Source: an uncultured Dechloromonas sp. (lineage in GTDB: Bacteria; Pseudomonadota; Gammaproteobacteria; Burkholderiales; Rhodocyclaceae). From it: 12,934 nucleotides of DNA. The DNA lies in contig CAMKYP010000066.1 in the NCBI GenBank assembly GCA_946477505.1, positions 1 to 12,934 of the forward strand, in the 5' to 3' direction. Of this stretch, positions 6,716-12,934 are shown in pieces. The position numbers and the translations under genes are program-made. The notes beneath the pieces are model-generated. The model did not search any database and was not told where the DNA came from. It saw only the letters and a program-made list of their open reading frames with translations. Each line of letters opens with the position of its first letter. Within the stretch, counting starts at the first letter, position 1.

Positions 6716-6754
6716 TGCTTTTCTCCCGAGTTGTAGAGCATTCTGGCCTAATTA

Positions 6755-6780
6755 TCGCTATATACAAAAATAATTAGCGA
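6755..6780. promoter_or_regulatory. Mo-box (ModE operator) in front of modG
   Basis: The arms TCGCTA (6755-6760) and TAGCGA (6775-6780) are perfect inverted repeats. The wider pattern CGCTATAT-N8-AATTAGCG follows the ModE consensus CGnTATAT-N8-ATATAnCG. A GATAAT -10-like element for modG (minus strand, 6751-6756) overlaps the proximal arm, so bound ModE should block RNA polymerase. Confidence 0.85.
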
Positions 6781-6864
6781 ATTTTTCCAATCAAAGGAAT
6801 CTCATCGATTCCATTCATTTTGTTAAGCAATTTCACTGCCAATTCGAAATACCTCTTCGACATG

Positions 6865-6888
6865 CGTTATATTACAAAGTATATAGAT
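6865..6888. promoter_or_regulatory. Mo-box (ModE operator) in front of modE
   Basis: CGTTATAT (6865-6872), an 8-base spacer, then ATATAGAT (6881-6888) has the same geometry as the modG operator; the left arm is consensus and the right arm is degenerate in its last three bases. It ends 13 bp before the modE ATG, overlapping the likely promoter, so autorepression by molybdate-loaded ModE is inferred. Confidence 0.75.
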
Positions 6889-6901
6889 TAATAAGCTGAT
6901 C

Positions 6902-7720
6902 ATGGACGCCACCCTGCATCGCCTGCGCGGCAAACTCGAAGTCGATTCCGAATTCGGCACTTTTCTCGGCGACACCCGCATCCGCCTGCTTGAAGCCATC
7001 GAACAACACGGCTCCATTTCGCAGGCCGCAAAGGCTGTCCCCCTCTCCTACAAGGCCGCCTGGGATGCCGTTGATGCCATGAACAACCTGGCCGATCAGG
7101 CATTGGTCGTGCGCTCGACCGGTGGCAAACACGGCGGCGGCACGCAACTGACCGACTACGGGCGCAAGGTGGTCGCCCTCTATCGCGCCCTGGAGGCCGA
7201 GTACCAGGCTGCGCTCGACCGCCTGACGGCGAGCATGAACGAAGGAGAGGCCAGCGACCTCAAGCAGTTCCGCCAATTGCTCAAGCGCATGTCGATGAAA
7301 ACCAGTGCCCGCAACCAGTTCGCCGGCCATATCGTTGGCTTGCGCGCGGGGCAAGTCGATTTTGAGGTGCGCATCAAGCTCGACGACGACAACGAGATCG
7401 TCGCCGTCATCACCGGCGACTCGGCGGAAAACCTCGGCCTGAGCATCGGCATGGAAATCAGCGCGCTGGTCAAATCCTCGTCCGTCCTGCTGCTCAACGA
7501 CCCCAACCTGAAGACCAGCGCCCGCAACCAGCTGTGGGGTGAAATCACCCGCATTCACGACAGCCCGGTCAATTCCGAGGTCACGCTGGCCATGAAGGGC
7601 GGCAAGTCGGTATGCGCCGTGGTCACCCACGAGAGCGTCGAACGCCTTGGCCTGGCCGTCGGCGAACAGGCCTGTGCCGTGTTCAAGGCCTCAGCCGTCA
7701 TTCTTTGCAAATATTCCTGA
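6902..7720 (+). CDS. modE: Molybdate-responsive transcriptional regulator ModE
   Basis: This dimeric repressor binds Mo-boxes when loaded with molybdate. The 272-residue product (E. coli ModE has 262) has an N-terminal winged helix with GSISQAAKAVPLSYKAAWDAV (37-57, the helix-turn-helix) and the STGGKHGGGTQLTDYG wing (about 72-87). A linker and two Mop domains follow, both opening with TSARNQ (134 and 205) and closing in hydrophobic KSSSVLLL and KASAVIL strands. Both Mop copies keep the SARN ligand motif, whereas the second copy of E. coli ModE is degenerate. The ribosome binding site is weak (AGCTGA), which fits low regulator levels. modA follows 22 nt downstream on the same strand, suggesting co-transcription and joint autoregulation through the Mo-box at 6865-6888. 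Confidence 0.96.
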   Translation: MDATLHRLRGKLEVDSEFGTFLGDTRIRLLEAIEQHGSISQAAKAVPLSYKAAWDAVDAMNNLADQALVVRSTGGKHGGGTQLTDYGRKVVALYRALEAEYQAALDRLTASMNEGEASDLKQFRQLLKRMSMKTSARNQFAGHIVGLRAGQVDFEVRIKLDDDNEIVAVITGDSAENLGLSIGMEISALVKSSSVLLLNDPNLKTSARNQLWGEITRIHDSPVNSEVTLAMKGGKSVCAVVTHESVERLGLAVGEQACAVFKASAVILCKYS

Positions 7721-7742
7721 TCCTTAGCCTGGAGAACGCGCC

Positions 7743-8489
7743 ATGAAACGTCTGAGCATCCTGATCCTGTCCTTGCTGACCGTCGCCACGGCCCGCGCCG
7801 ACGAAGTCCAGGTGGCGGTTGCCGCCAACTTCACCGGCCCGATGCAGGTCATTGCCACGCTCTTCGAGCGCGACACCGGGCACAAGGCCAGCCTGGCCTT
7901 TGGCGCTACAGGCAAGTTCTACGCCCAGATCGCCAACGGCGCGCCATTCGAGGTCCTGCTGTCCGCCGACGACGAAACCCCGGCCCGGCTGGTCAGGGAA
8001 GGACTGGCGGTAACCGGCACGTCCTTCACCTACGCCATCGGCAAACTGGTGTTATGGTCGACCAACCTCAAGCTGGTCGACGACAAGGGCGAAATCCTGA
8101 AAAAAGGCGGCTTCAAGCACCTCGCCATCGCCAACCCGAAAACCGCCCCCTATGGCGCGGCCGCCATGCAGACCATGAGCAAGCTCGGCGTCGTCAACAA
8201 CCTGAAACCGCTGTTCGTGCAGGGCGAGAACATCGCGCAGACACATCAGTTCGTTTCCACCGGGGCCGCCGAACTGGGTTTCGTTGCCTACTCGCAGGTG
8301 ATCAAGAACGGCCAGGTCGGCTCCGGCTCGGGCTGGGTCGTGCCGGGCAACCTCTACGACCCGATCCGCCAGGATGCGGTGATCCTGAGCAAGGGCAAGG
8401 ACAAACCGGCTGCCACGGCACTACTCAACTACATGAAGGGGCAGAAGGCGCAGGACGTGATCAAGTCCTTCGGCTACGAACTGCACTGA
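7743..8489 (+). CDS. modA: Periplasmic molybdate-binding protein ModA
   Basis: This is the solute-binding subunit of the molybdate ABC importer. The 248 residues begin with a signal peptide (MKRLSILILSLLTVATARA, cleavage before DEV). Family blocks in order are VAVAANFTGPM, SLAFGATGKFYAQI, PFEVLLSADDETP, NPKTAPYGAAA (the Tyr is a known oxyanion ligand in ModA homologues), and GENIAQTHQFVSTGAAELGFVAYSQV. The AANFT start resembles the Azotobacter ModA2 type, in which Thr and Asn side chains bind oxyanion; that assignment is from memory. GGAGA lies 8 nt before the ATG. Unusually, modB and modC do not follow: the next gene is convergent. The permease must therefore be encoded elsewhere, or this protein has another partner or binds a related oxyanion such as tungstate. 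Confidence 0.95.
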   Translation: MKRLSILILSLLTVATARADEVQVAVAANFTGPMQVIATLFERDTGHKASLAFGATGKFYAQIANGAPFEVLLSADDETPARLVREGLAVTGTSFTYAIGKLVLWSTNLKLVDDKGEILKKGGFKHLAIANPKTAPYGAAAMQTMSKLGVVNNLKPLFVQGENIAQTHQFVSTGAAELGFVAYSQVIKNGQVGSGSGWVVPGNLYDPIRQDAVILSKGKDKPAATALLNYMKGQKAQDVIKSFGYELH

Positions 8490-8562
8490 GCGCATCAGCC
8501 AGGCGACAAGGAAGCCCGACAGCCTGCGCTCGGTCTATACAAACGTCGTCGCAGTTGATCAC

Positions 8563-9717
8563 TCACGGGGCGCTCAGCTGCATGCCGATGTAAAGCAAGA
8601 GCGTGTCGTCGATGGCATCGAGGTTCATGCCGGTGATTTCGCTGATTTTCTGCAACCGGTAATCAAGCGTGTTGCGGTGGATATGCAGCGCCTTGGCGGT
8701 CAGGGTCGGATGCCGGTTGTTGGCGAACCAGGCGCGAAGCGTTCGGATCAGCACAGCGGATTTAGGGTCGCCGCCACTCAAGCGGGCAAAGGGCGCGAGG
8801 AACTGCTCTCTTTTCCAGCCCAGATCGAGGTCGACCAGGAGCACCGGCAAGGTATGCTCGTAAAAGGAGGCATAGGGACGCTTGACGCCGCGCTGCCGGG
8901 CGATGGCGAAGGTGGTCACGGCCGACTGGTAGGAGGCCGAGGCGCCGGCGATTCCCGGCAAGGCGATGCCGGAAGTCAGCATGTAGTCGAGTTCGAGCCG
9001 GTGCTCGACGAGCGCGTTCAGTTCCCCCAGGCGGAGGAGTGCCTGCCGCGCGCATTCGGCGGGATGCCCCGAACCCACGAAAGGCTCCAGGATCGCCAGT
9101 TCGCGCGGCGAGAGCACGGCGGTGGGCAGGTCTTCCCAGCGGCTCAGCAATTCGCCTTGGGCGCGCTGCAGGTCGAGTAGCTGGCGATCAGGCTCGGTGT
9201 CGTCGCTGCCGACGTGCAGGATCGTCACCACGCGCGGCAGGCCGAGATCGATACCCAGCCGGGCCGCCCAGGCCGCCATGCTTTCCGGCGAAACGCCGGT
9301 GCGTTTCAGCAACTGGAAGACGAACTCCTCGCGGTAGCGCCGTTCGCGCTGCAATTCACCGGTCAGCAATGCCTGCTCGATGATCATCTCGGCGGTGATG
9401 CGCAACAATTGCCCGAACTGGCGAACCTCGTCCGGGGCGCCGGTGATGCCGACCACGCCGCAAATCTCGCCGCGCCCATAGAGCGGCAGGTTGATCCCGG
9501 CCTTGGCGCCGGGCAGGCTGTTCGTCGCCGCCGGGTCGATTTCCACGGCGGCGCCACGGGCCAGGACCATCTGGGCGCCGGCATGCAGGTCACCGATTCT
9601 TTCCGGGGTGCCGCTGGCGATGATGATGCCGCGTGCGTCCATCACATTGACGTTGAGCGGCAACACCTGCATTGCCCGTTCGACGATTTCCTGAGCCAGT
9701 TCGGGAGCGATCATCAT
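8563..9717 (-). CDS. cdaR: CdaR-type sugar-diacid/glycerate-responsive transcriptional regulator
   Basis: From the ATG at 9717 this gives 384 residues, almost the length of E. coli CdaR (385). It aligns along its whole length with CdaR as recalled. The N-terminal diacid-recognition domain contains NVNVMDARGIIIASGTPERIG, then INLPLYGRGEICGVVGITG and TAEMIIEQ. The middle contains WAARLGIDLGLPRVV. The C-terminal PucR-type helix-turn-helix is KALHIHRNTLDYRLQKISE-TG, ending in LLLYIGMQL. E. coli CdaR activates glucarate, galactarate and glycerate genes including the glycerate kinase garK. Here the gene is divergent from a transporter and glycerate-kinase operon, so glycerate or a sugar acid is the probable inducer. 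An in-frame ATG at 9759 would add 14 residues with no counterpart in CdaR, so 9717 is preferred; its ribosome binding site is weak. Confidence 0.9.
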   Translation of the reverse strand: MMIAPELAQEIVERAMQVLPLNVNVMDARGIIIASGTPERIGDLHAGAQMVLARGAAVEIDPAATNSLPGAKAGINLPLYGRGEICGVVGITGAPDEVRQFGQLLRITAEMIIEQALLTGELQRERRYREEFVFQLLKRTGVSPESMAAWAARLGIDLGLPRVVTILHVGSDDTEPDRQLLDLQRAQGELLSRWEDLPTAVLSPRELAILEPFVGSGHPAECARQALLRLGELNALVEHRLELDYMLTSGIALPGIAGASASYQSAVTTFAIARQRGVKRPYASFYEHTLPVLLVDLDLGWKREQFLAPFARLSGGDPKSAVLIRTLRAWFANNRHPTLTAKALHIHRNTLDYRLQKISEITGMNLDAIDDTLLLYIGMQLSAP

Positions 9718-9753
9718 GCTTATTTCTCGAGGGAATATACCCCCACAAGAATA

Positions 9754-9826
9754 GTGCATTTGAACGATAAATCAGTTAACCCATGTTGAATTTTTGTGGT
9801 TTTGCCCAATGCACAAAGACATGCAC
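9754..9826. promoter_or_regulatory. Candidate CdaR operator region between cdaR and the transporter gene
   Basis: GTGCATT (9754-9760) is inverted as AATGCAC (9808-9814), and ATGCAC recurs at 9821-9826, exactly 12 bp after the second copy. TTTGTG (9793-9798) and CACAAA (9812-9817) form another overlapping inverted pair. Repeated half sites in a divergent regulator/operon gap suggest operators for CdaR. I do not recall a validated CdaR motif to compare with, so the assignment is by position only. Confidence 0.4.
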
Positions 9827-9879
9827 CCTTCTACGATGATGTTGCCTCACGGCACCATCCATCAAAAAAGGAGACAAGC

Positions 9880-11211
9880 ATGACCACTGCAGAAAGAGGC
9901 GGGCCGACCGTCGCCGGAGGGGGCGATCCGAACGCCCTGGAAAATGCCTATCGGAAGGTGACCTTCCACCTGATTCCGTTCATTTTCGTCTGTTACCTGT
10001 TCAATTACCTCGACCGCGTCAATGTCGGTTTCGCCAAGCTGCAGATGCTCGATGCGCTGAAATGGAGCGAAACCATCTACGGCCTGGGCGCCGGCATCTT
10101 CTTCATCGGTTACGTCCTCAGCGGCGTGCCCAGCAACCTGCTGCTGCACAAGCTCGGCGCGCGCAAGGTGATCGGCACGCTGATGGTCGCCTGGGGCGCT
10201 GCCTCGGCCGCGCTGATGTTCGTCCAGACCCCCGAACAGTTCTACGCCCTGCGCTTCATCACCGGCGTATTCGAGGCCGGCTTCTTCCCCGGCATCGTCC
10301 TCTATTTCACCAGCTGGTTCCCGGCTTCGCGGCGTGGTCGCATCATGGGCCTGTTCATGTCGGCCATCCCGATTTCCGGCGTCCTGGGCAGCCCGCTGTC
10401 GGGCTGGATGATGCAGGCCTTCGCCGGCCAGGGCGGCATGGCCGGCTGGCAATGGATGTTCCTGCTCCAGGGCCTGCCGACGGTGGCGCTCGGTTTCCTC
10501 GTCTATATCCTGCTCAACGACGGGATCGACCAGGCCAAGTGGCTGAGCGACGACGAAAAGGCGATGCTCCGTGCCGAACTTGAAAAGGACGAAAAGCTGC
10601 GCCGGGAAACCAGCACGGCGACCGATACCTTCGCCAGCGTGCTGAAGAACAAGAACGTCTGGCTGCTCGGCCTGATTTATTTCTGCATCCAGATGGGCGT
10701 CTATGCCATCAACTTCTGGCTGCCCACCATCGTCAAGTCGCTCGGCTTCCAAACGCCCACCATGGTCGGCTGGATCAGCGCCATTCCCTACCTCTGCGCG
10801 AGCATCTTCATGATCTGGATCGGCCGCTCCGGCGATGCCCGCAAGGAACGCCGCTGGCACCTCAGCGCTCCGCTGCTGATGGGCTTGTTCGGCCTGATGC
10901 TGGCCACCCAGGCCGGTAGCAACACGACGCTGGCCATCGTCGGCCTCTCGTTCGCCACCATGGGCGCCCTGGCCGGCCTGCCGATGTTCTGGCCGCTGCC
11001 GACCGCTTTCCTGGGCAGTGCCGCCGCAGCCGGTGGCCTGGCGTTGATCAACTCCCTCGGCCAGATCGCCGGTTTCGTCAGCCCCTTCCTGGTGGGCTGG
11101 ATCAAGGATGCCACCGGCGGCACCACCGTCGCCCTCTATGTGCTCTCCGGTGTACTCTTCCTCGGCGCCATGCTGGTGCTGCGCGTGCCGGCCAAGGTGG
11201 TCAATCGCTGA
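9880..11211 (+). CDS. MFS transporter, anion:cation symporter (ACS) family; probable glycerate/sugar-acid uptake
   Basis: This is an inner-membrane major facilitator of 443 residues with about 12 hydrophobic segments. The first segment (LIPFIFVCYLFNYLDRVNVGFA) is the hallmark of ACS carriers such as tartrate transporter TtuB and the glucarate and galactonate permeases. The loop HKLGARKVIG is the MFS motif A region, and RFITGVFEAGFFPGIVLYFTSWFP is typical of the same family. A hydrophilic central loop (about 225-250, rich in Lys and Glu) separates the two halves. The ATG at 9880 has AAGGAGA at ideal spacing; the longer frame from 9796 lacks this. The gene is divergent from cdaR and precedes glycerate kinase, so D-glycerate is the most economical substrate, with tartrate, tartronate or aldarates as alternatives. 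Confidence 0.88.
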   Translation: MTTAERGGPTVAGGGDPNALENAYRKVTFHLIPFIFVCYLFNYLDRVNVGFAKLQMLDALKWSETIYGLGAGIFFIGYVLSGVPSNLLLHKLGARKVIGTLMVAWGAASAALMFVQTPEQFYALRFITGVFEAGFFPGIVLYFTSWFPASRRGRIMGLFMSAIPISGVLGSPLSGWMMQAFAGQGGMAGWQWMFLLQGLPTVALGFLVYILLNDGIDQAKWLSDDEKAMLRAELEKDEKLRRETSTATDTFASVLKNKNVWLLGLIYFCIQMGVYAINFWLPTIVKSLGFQTPTMVGWISAIPYLCASIFMIWIGRSGDARKERRWHLSAPLLMGLFGLMLATQAGSNTTLAIVGLSFATMGALAGLPMFWPLPTAFLGSAAAAGGLALINSLGQIAGFVSPFLVGWIKDATGGTTVALYVLSGVLFLGAMLVLRVPAKVVNR

Positions 11212-11217
11212 ACGACT

Positions 11218-11245
11218 GGCGGCGCGGACCATTCCCCGCGCCGCC
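11218..11245 (+). repeat. Strong intercistronic hairpin between transporter and glycerate kinase
   Basis: GGCGGCGCGG (11218-11227) and CCGCGCCGCC (11236-11245) form a perfect 10-bp, all-GC stem with an 8-base loop, starting 7 nt after the transporter stop. No T-run follows, so it is not a standard intrinsic terminator. A role in 3' mRNA protection or in tuning transporter-to-kinase expression is inferred. Confidence 0.75.
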
Positions 11246-11270
11246 TTCGAAACTATCAAGGGTTTTCGTC

Positions 11271-12554
11271 ATGAATCACTCCATTCCTCCGCGTGACCTG
11301 TTGGCCTCGATGTTCCAGGCCGCGATCGAAGCGGCCCAGCCGCATCGCTGCATTCCGGAGCATCTGCCGGAGCCGCCCAAGGGGCGCCTGGTCGTCATCG
11401 GTGCCGGCAAAGCCTCCGCCGCCATGGCGCAAGCCGTCGAACAGCACTGGCCGGGCGAACTGAGCGGGCTGGTCGTCACCCGCTACGGCTACGGCGTGCC
11501 CTGCGAGCGCATCGAGATCGTCGAGGCGGCGCATCCGGTCCCCGATGCGGCCGGCCTGGCGGCGGCCCAGCGCATTCTCGACCGCGTTGGTGGGCTGACC
11601 GCCGACGACACCGTTCTCTGCCTGATTTCGGGCGGGGGATCGGCACTGCTCGCCCTGCCGCTGGACGGCATTTCGCTGGAAGACAAGCAGGCGGTCAATC
11701 GCGCCTTGCTGGCCTCGGGAGCAACGATCAGCGAGATGAATTGCGTGCGTCGCCATCTCTCGAAGGTCAAGGGCGGGCGGCTGGCGGCAGCCTGCCATCC
11801 GGCGCGCGTGGTCACCCTGCTGATATCCGACGTGCCCGGCGACAACCCCTGCGACATCGCCTCCGGCCCGACCGTCGGCGACCCGACCACCTGCGCCGAT
11901 GCGCTGGCCATCGTGCGCCGCTACGGCATCGTGCTGCCGGATAGCGTCCGCCGGGTACTGGAAAGCGGCGAAGGCGAATCGATCAAGCCGGACGATCCGC
12001 GGCTGGCGAATGCCGTCACCCGCATTGTCGCCGCACCGCAGATGGCGCTTGCCCGAGCCGCCGAGGTGGCATCCCGGGCGGGCGTTGCGGCGCATGTCCT
12101 GAGCGACAGCATCGAAGGCGAGGCGCGGGATGTCGGCAAGGTGCTCGCCGCACTGGCCCGTCAGGTCGCCCGCCATGACCTGCCGTTCGATACGCCGTGC
12201 GTGCTGATCTCCGGCGGCGAAACCACGGTCACCGTCCGCGGCGACGGACGTGGCGGACGCAACGTCGAATTCCTGCTCTCGCTGGGCATCGCCCTCGACG
12301 GCGAACCGGGGGTTTACGCCCTGGCCGGGGATACCGACGGCGTAGACGGACAGGAAGAGATCGCCGGCGCCTTCCTCGCCCCGGACAGCCTGGCGCGCGC
12401 CTGGAAGCACGGCCTGCGCCCCCGGGAATGCCTCGATGCCAACGACGGCCACGGGTTTTTCGGCACCCTCGGCGACGCCGTCATCACCGGCCCGACACTG
12501 ACCAACGTGAACGACTTCCGGGCCATTCTGATCACCGGCCGGGCAGACGCCTGA
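11271..12554 (+). CDS. gckA: Glycerate 2-kinase (GckA/TtuD, DUF4147-MOFRL family)
   Basis: This cytoplasmic enzyme phosphorylates D-glycerate to 2-phosphoglycerate with ATP; relatives were first named TtuD (hydroxypyruvate reductase) in tartrate operons. The 427 residues fit the family length. The N-terminal DUF4147 domain shows GAGKASA (44-50, with the Lys likely essential), EAAHPVPD, ISGGGSALL (SGGGSA at 120-125), MNCVRRHLSKVKGGRLA and SDVPGDNPCDIASGPTVGDPTT. The C-terminal MOFRL domain starts near GGETTV (315) with RGDGRGGRNVEF and continues to AGDTDGVDG and GPTLTNVNDF. AAGGG precedes the ATG. The gene lies 59 nt after the transporter and 23 nt before pyruvate kinase, consistent with one operon. 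It is unrelated in fold to E. coli GarK, but also yields 2-phosphoglycerate. Confidence 0.93.
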   Translation: MNHSIPPRDLLASMFQAAIEAAQPHRCIPEHLPEPPKGRLVVIGAGKASAAMAQAVEQHWPGELSGLVVTRYGYGVPCERIEIVEAAHPVPDAAGLAAAQRILDRVGGLTADDTVLCLISGGGSALLALPLDGISLEDKQAVNRALLASGATISEMNCVRRHLSKVKGGRLAAACHPARVVTLLISDVPGDNPCDIASGPTVGDPTTCADALAIVRRYGIVLPDSVRRVLESGEGESIKPDDPRLANAVTRIVAAPQMALARAAEVASRAGVAAHVLSDSIEGEARDVGKVLAALARQVARHDLPFDTPCVLISGGETTVTVRGDGRGGRNVEFLLSLGIALDGEPGVYALAGDTDGVDGQEEIAGAFLAPDSLARAWKHGLRPRECLDANDGHGFFGTLGDAVITGPTLTNVNDFRAILITGRADA

Positions 12555-12577
12555 GCCACCCAGCAAGGGGACAGACC

Positions 12578-12934
12578 ATGTACAGAAAACGCAATGCCAA
12601 GATCGTGGCTACCCTCGGGCCGGCCAGTGCCAACCAGGAGACCATCCGCGCCCTGTTCGAAGCCGGCGCCGACGTGTTCCGGCTGAACTTCAGCCACGGC
12701 AGCCATGCCGACCACCAGCGCAACCATGAACTCATCCGCCGCATCGAGCGGGACCTGAGCCGCCCGGTCGGCATCCTGATCGACTTGCAGGGCCCCAAGC
12801 TGCGCCTCGGCACATTTGCCGACGGGCCGGTGCGGCTTGAGGAAGGCGCCGTTTTCCGGCTCGATCTCGACGTGGCGAAGGCAGGCGATGGCGAGCGGGC
12901 GGCTCAGGTCCCGCTCGATGCGGCGGATGAGTTC
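12578..12934 (+). CDS. pyk: Pyruvate kinase (partial, N-terminal 119 residues)
   Basis: The product converts PEP and ADP to pyruvate and ATP. Only the first 119 codons are present; the full enzyme is normally about 470-480 residues. Visible motifs are KIVATLGPAS (8-17), the active-site strand RLNFSHG (35-41, with the nucleotide- and metal-contacting Arg, Asn, Ser and His) and LIDLQGPKLRLG, the family DLxGPK-R motif. After it the chain enters the B domain (the lid). AAGGGG lies 7 nt before the ATG, and the gap to the kinase stop is 23 nt, so co-transcription is likely. Position after a TtuD-type kinase matches ttuE, the pyruvate kinase of tartrate operons, so this may be a dedicated catabolic copy rather than the housekeeping enzyme. 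Confidence 0.93.
   Translation, partial: MYRKRNAKIVATLGPASANQETIRALFEAGADVFRLNFSHGSHADHQRNHELIRRIERDLSRPVGILIDLQGPKLRLGTFADGPVRLEEGAVFRLDLDVAKAGDGERAAQVPLDAADEF

Noticed and set aside
7721..7742. Molybdenum-cofactor riboswitch before modA
   Set aside because: The modE-modA gap is only 22 nt, holding just a ribosome binding site; there is no room for the structured element.
8488..8531. Inverted repeat GAGCGCA...TGCGCTC after modA as a terminator
   Set aside because: The arms are 30 bases apart, the inner pairing is poor, and no T-run follows on either strand, so it does not support an intrinsic terminator call.
9796..9814. Sigma-54-like sequence (TGG...TGCA) upstream of the MFS transporter
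   Set aside because: The GG and GC pairs are one base too far apart and the -24 half lacks the CAC, so it does not fit the strict spacing.
9862..12566. Long minus-strand open frames (465 codons at 9862-11259, 436 codons at 11256-12566)
   Set aside because: They are antisense to the MFS transporter and glycerate kinase, with composition biased to Gln, Gly, Ala, Asp and His and no family features; they are explained as shadows.

Overview
The window is GC-rich and gene-dense. It carries an outer-membrane porin, a TonB-dependent receptor and several periplasmic proteins, so it comes from a Gram-negative proteobacterium. Gene types and protein style (Fnr with divergent HemN, a Porin_4-type porin, a ModE/ModG/ModA cluster) suggest a facultatively anaerobic betaproteobacterium of the Rhodocyclaceae kind. 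That placement is an inference, not a measurement. No tRNA, rRNA, CRISPR array, insertion sequence or prophage gene was seen, and the region looks like chromosomal metabolic DNA.

Left part (1-3552): a divergent hemN / fnr pair surrounds a near-perfect FNR box. The box sits exactly at -41.5 relative to a -10 element facing hemN, so anaerobic haem synthesis is predicted to be directly Fnr-activated. After fnr, convergent to it, lie a small secreted DUF302 protein and a general porin. The porin's intrinsic terminator overlaps the signal-peptide codons of the DUF302 gene.

Middle (3553-8562): a 719-residue TonB-dependent receptor closely resembles E. coli YncD/PqqU, the pyrroloquinoline quinone (PQQ) receptor. 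It is followed by a molybdenum block: modG (double-Mop molybdate-binding protein) on the minus strand, divergent from modE (molybdate-responsive repressor) and modA (periplasmic molybdate-binding protein) on the plus strand. Two ModE-type Mo-boxes with identical geometry lie in the modG/modE gap, one in front of each gene. The permease genes modB and modC are missing here.

Right part (8563-12934): a CdaR-type sugar-diacid/glycerate regulator faces away from a likely operon of an ACS-family MFS transporter, a glycerate 2-kinase (GckA/TtuD type) and the start of a pyruvate kinase. Together with housekeeping enolase this gives a short route: uptake of glycerate or a related acid, then 2-phosphoglycerate, PEP and pyruvate. 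A strong hairpin without a T-run separates the transporter from the kinases.

No wholly unknown system is evident. The most notable items are the FNR-box architecture, the terminator inside a coding region, the paired Mo-boxes with an orphan modA, the probable PQQ receptor, and the compact glycerate module.
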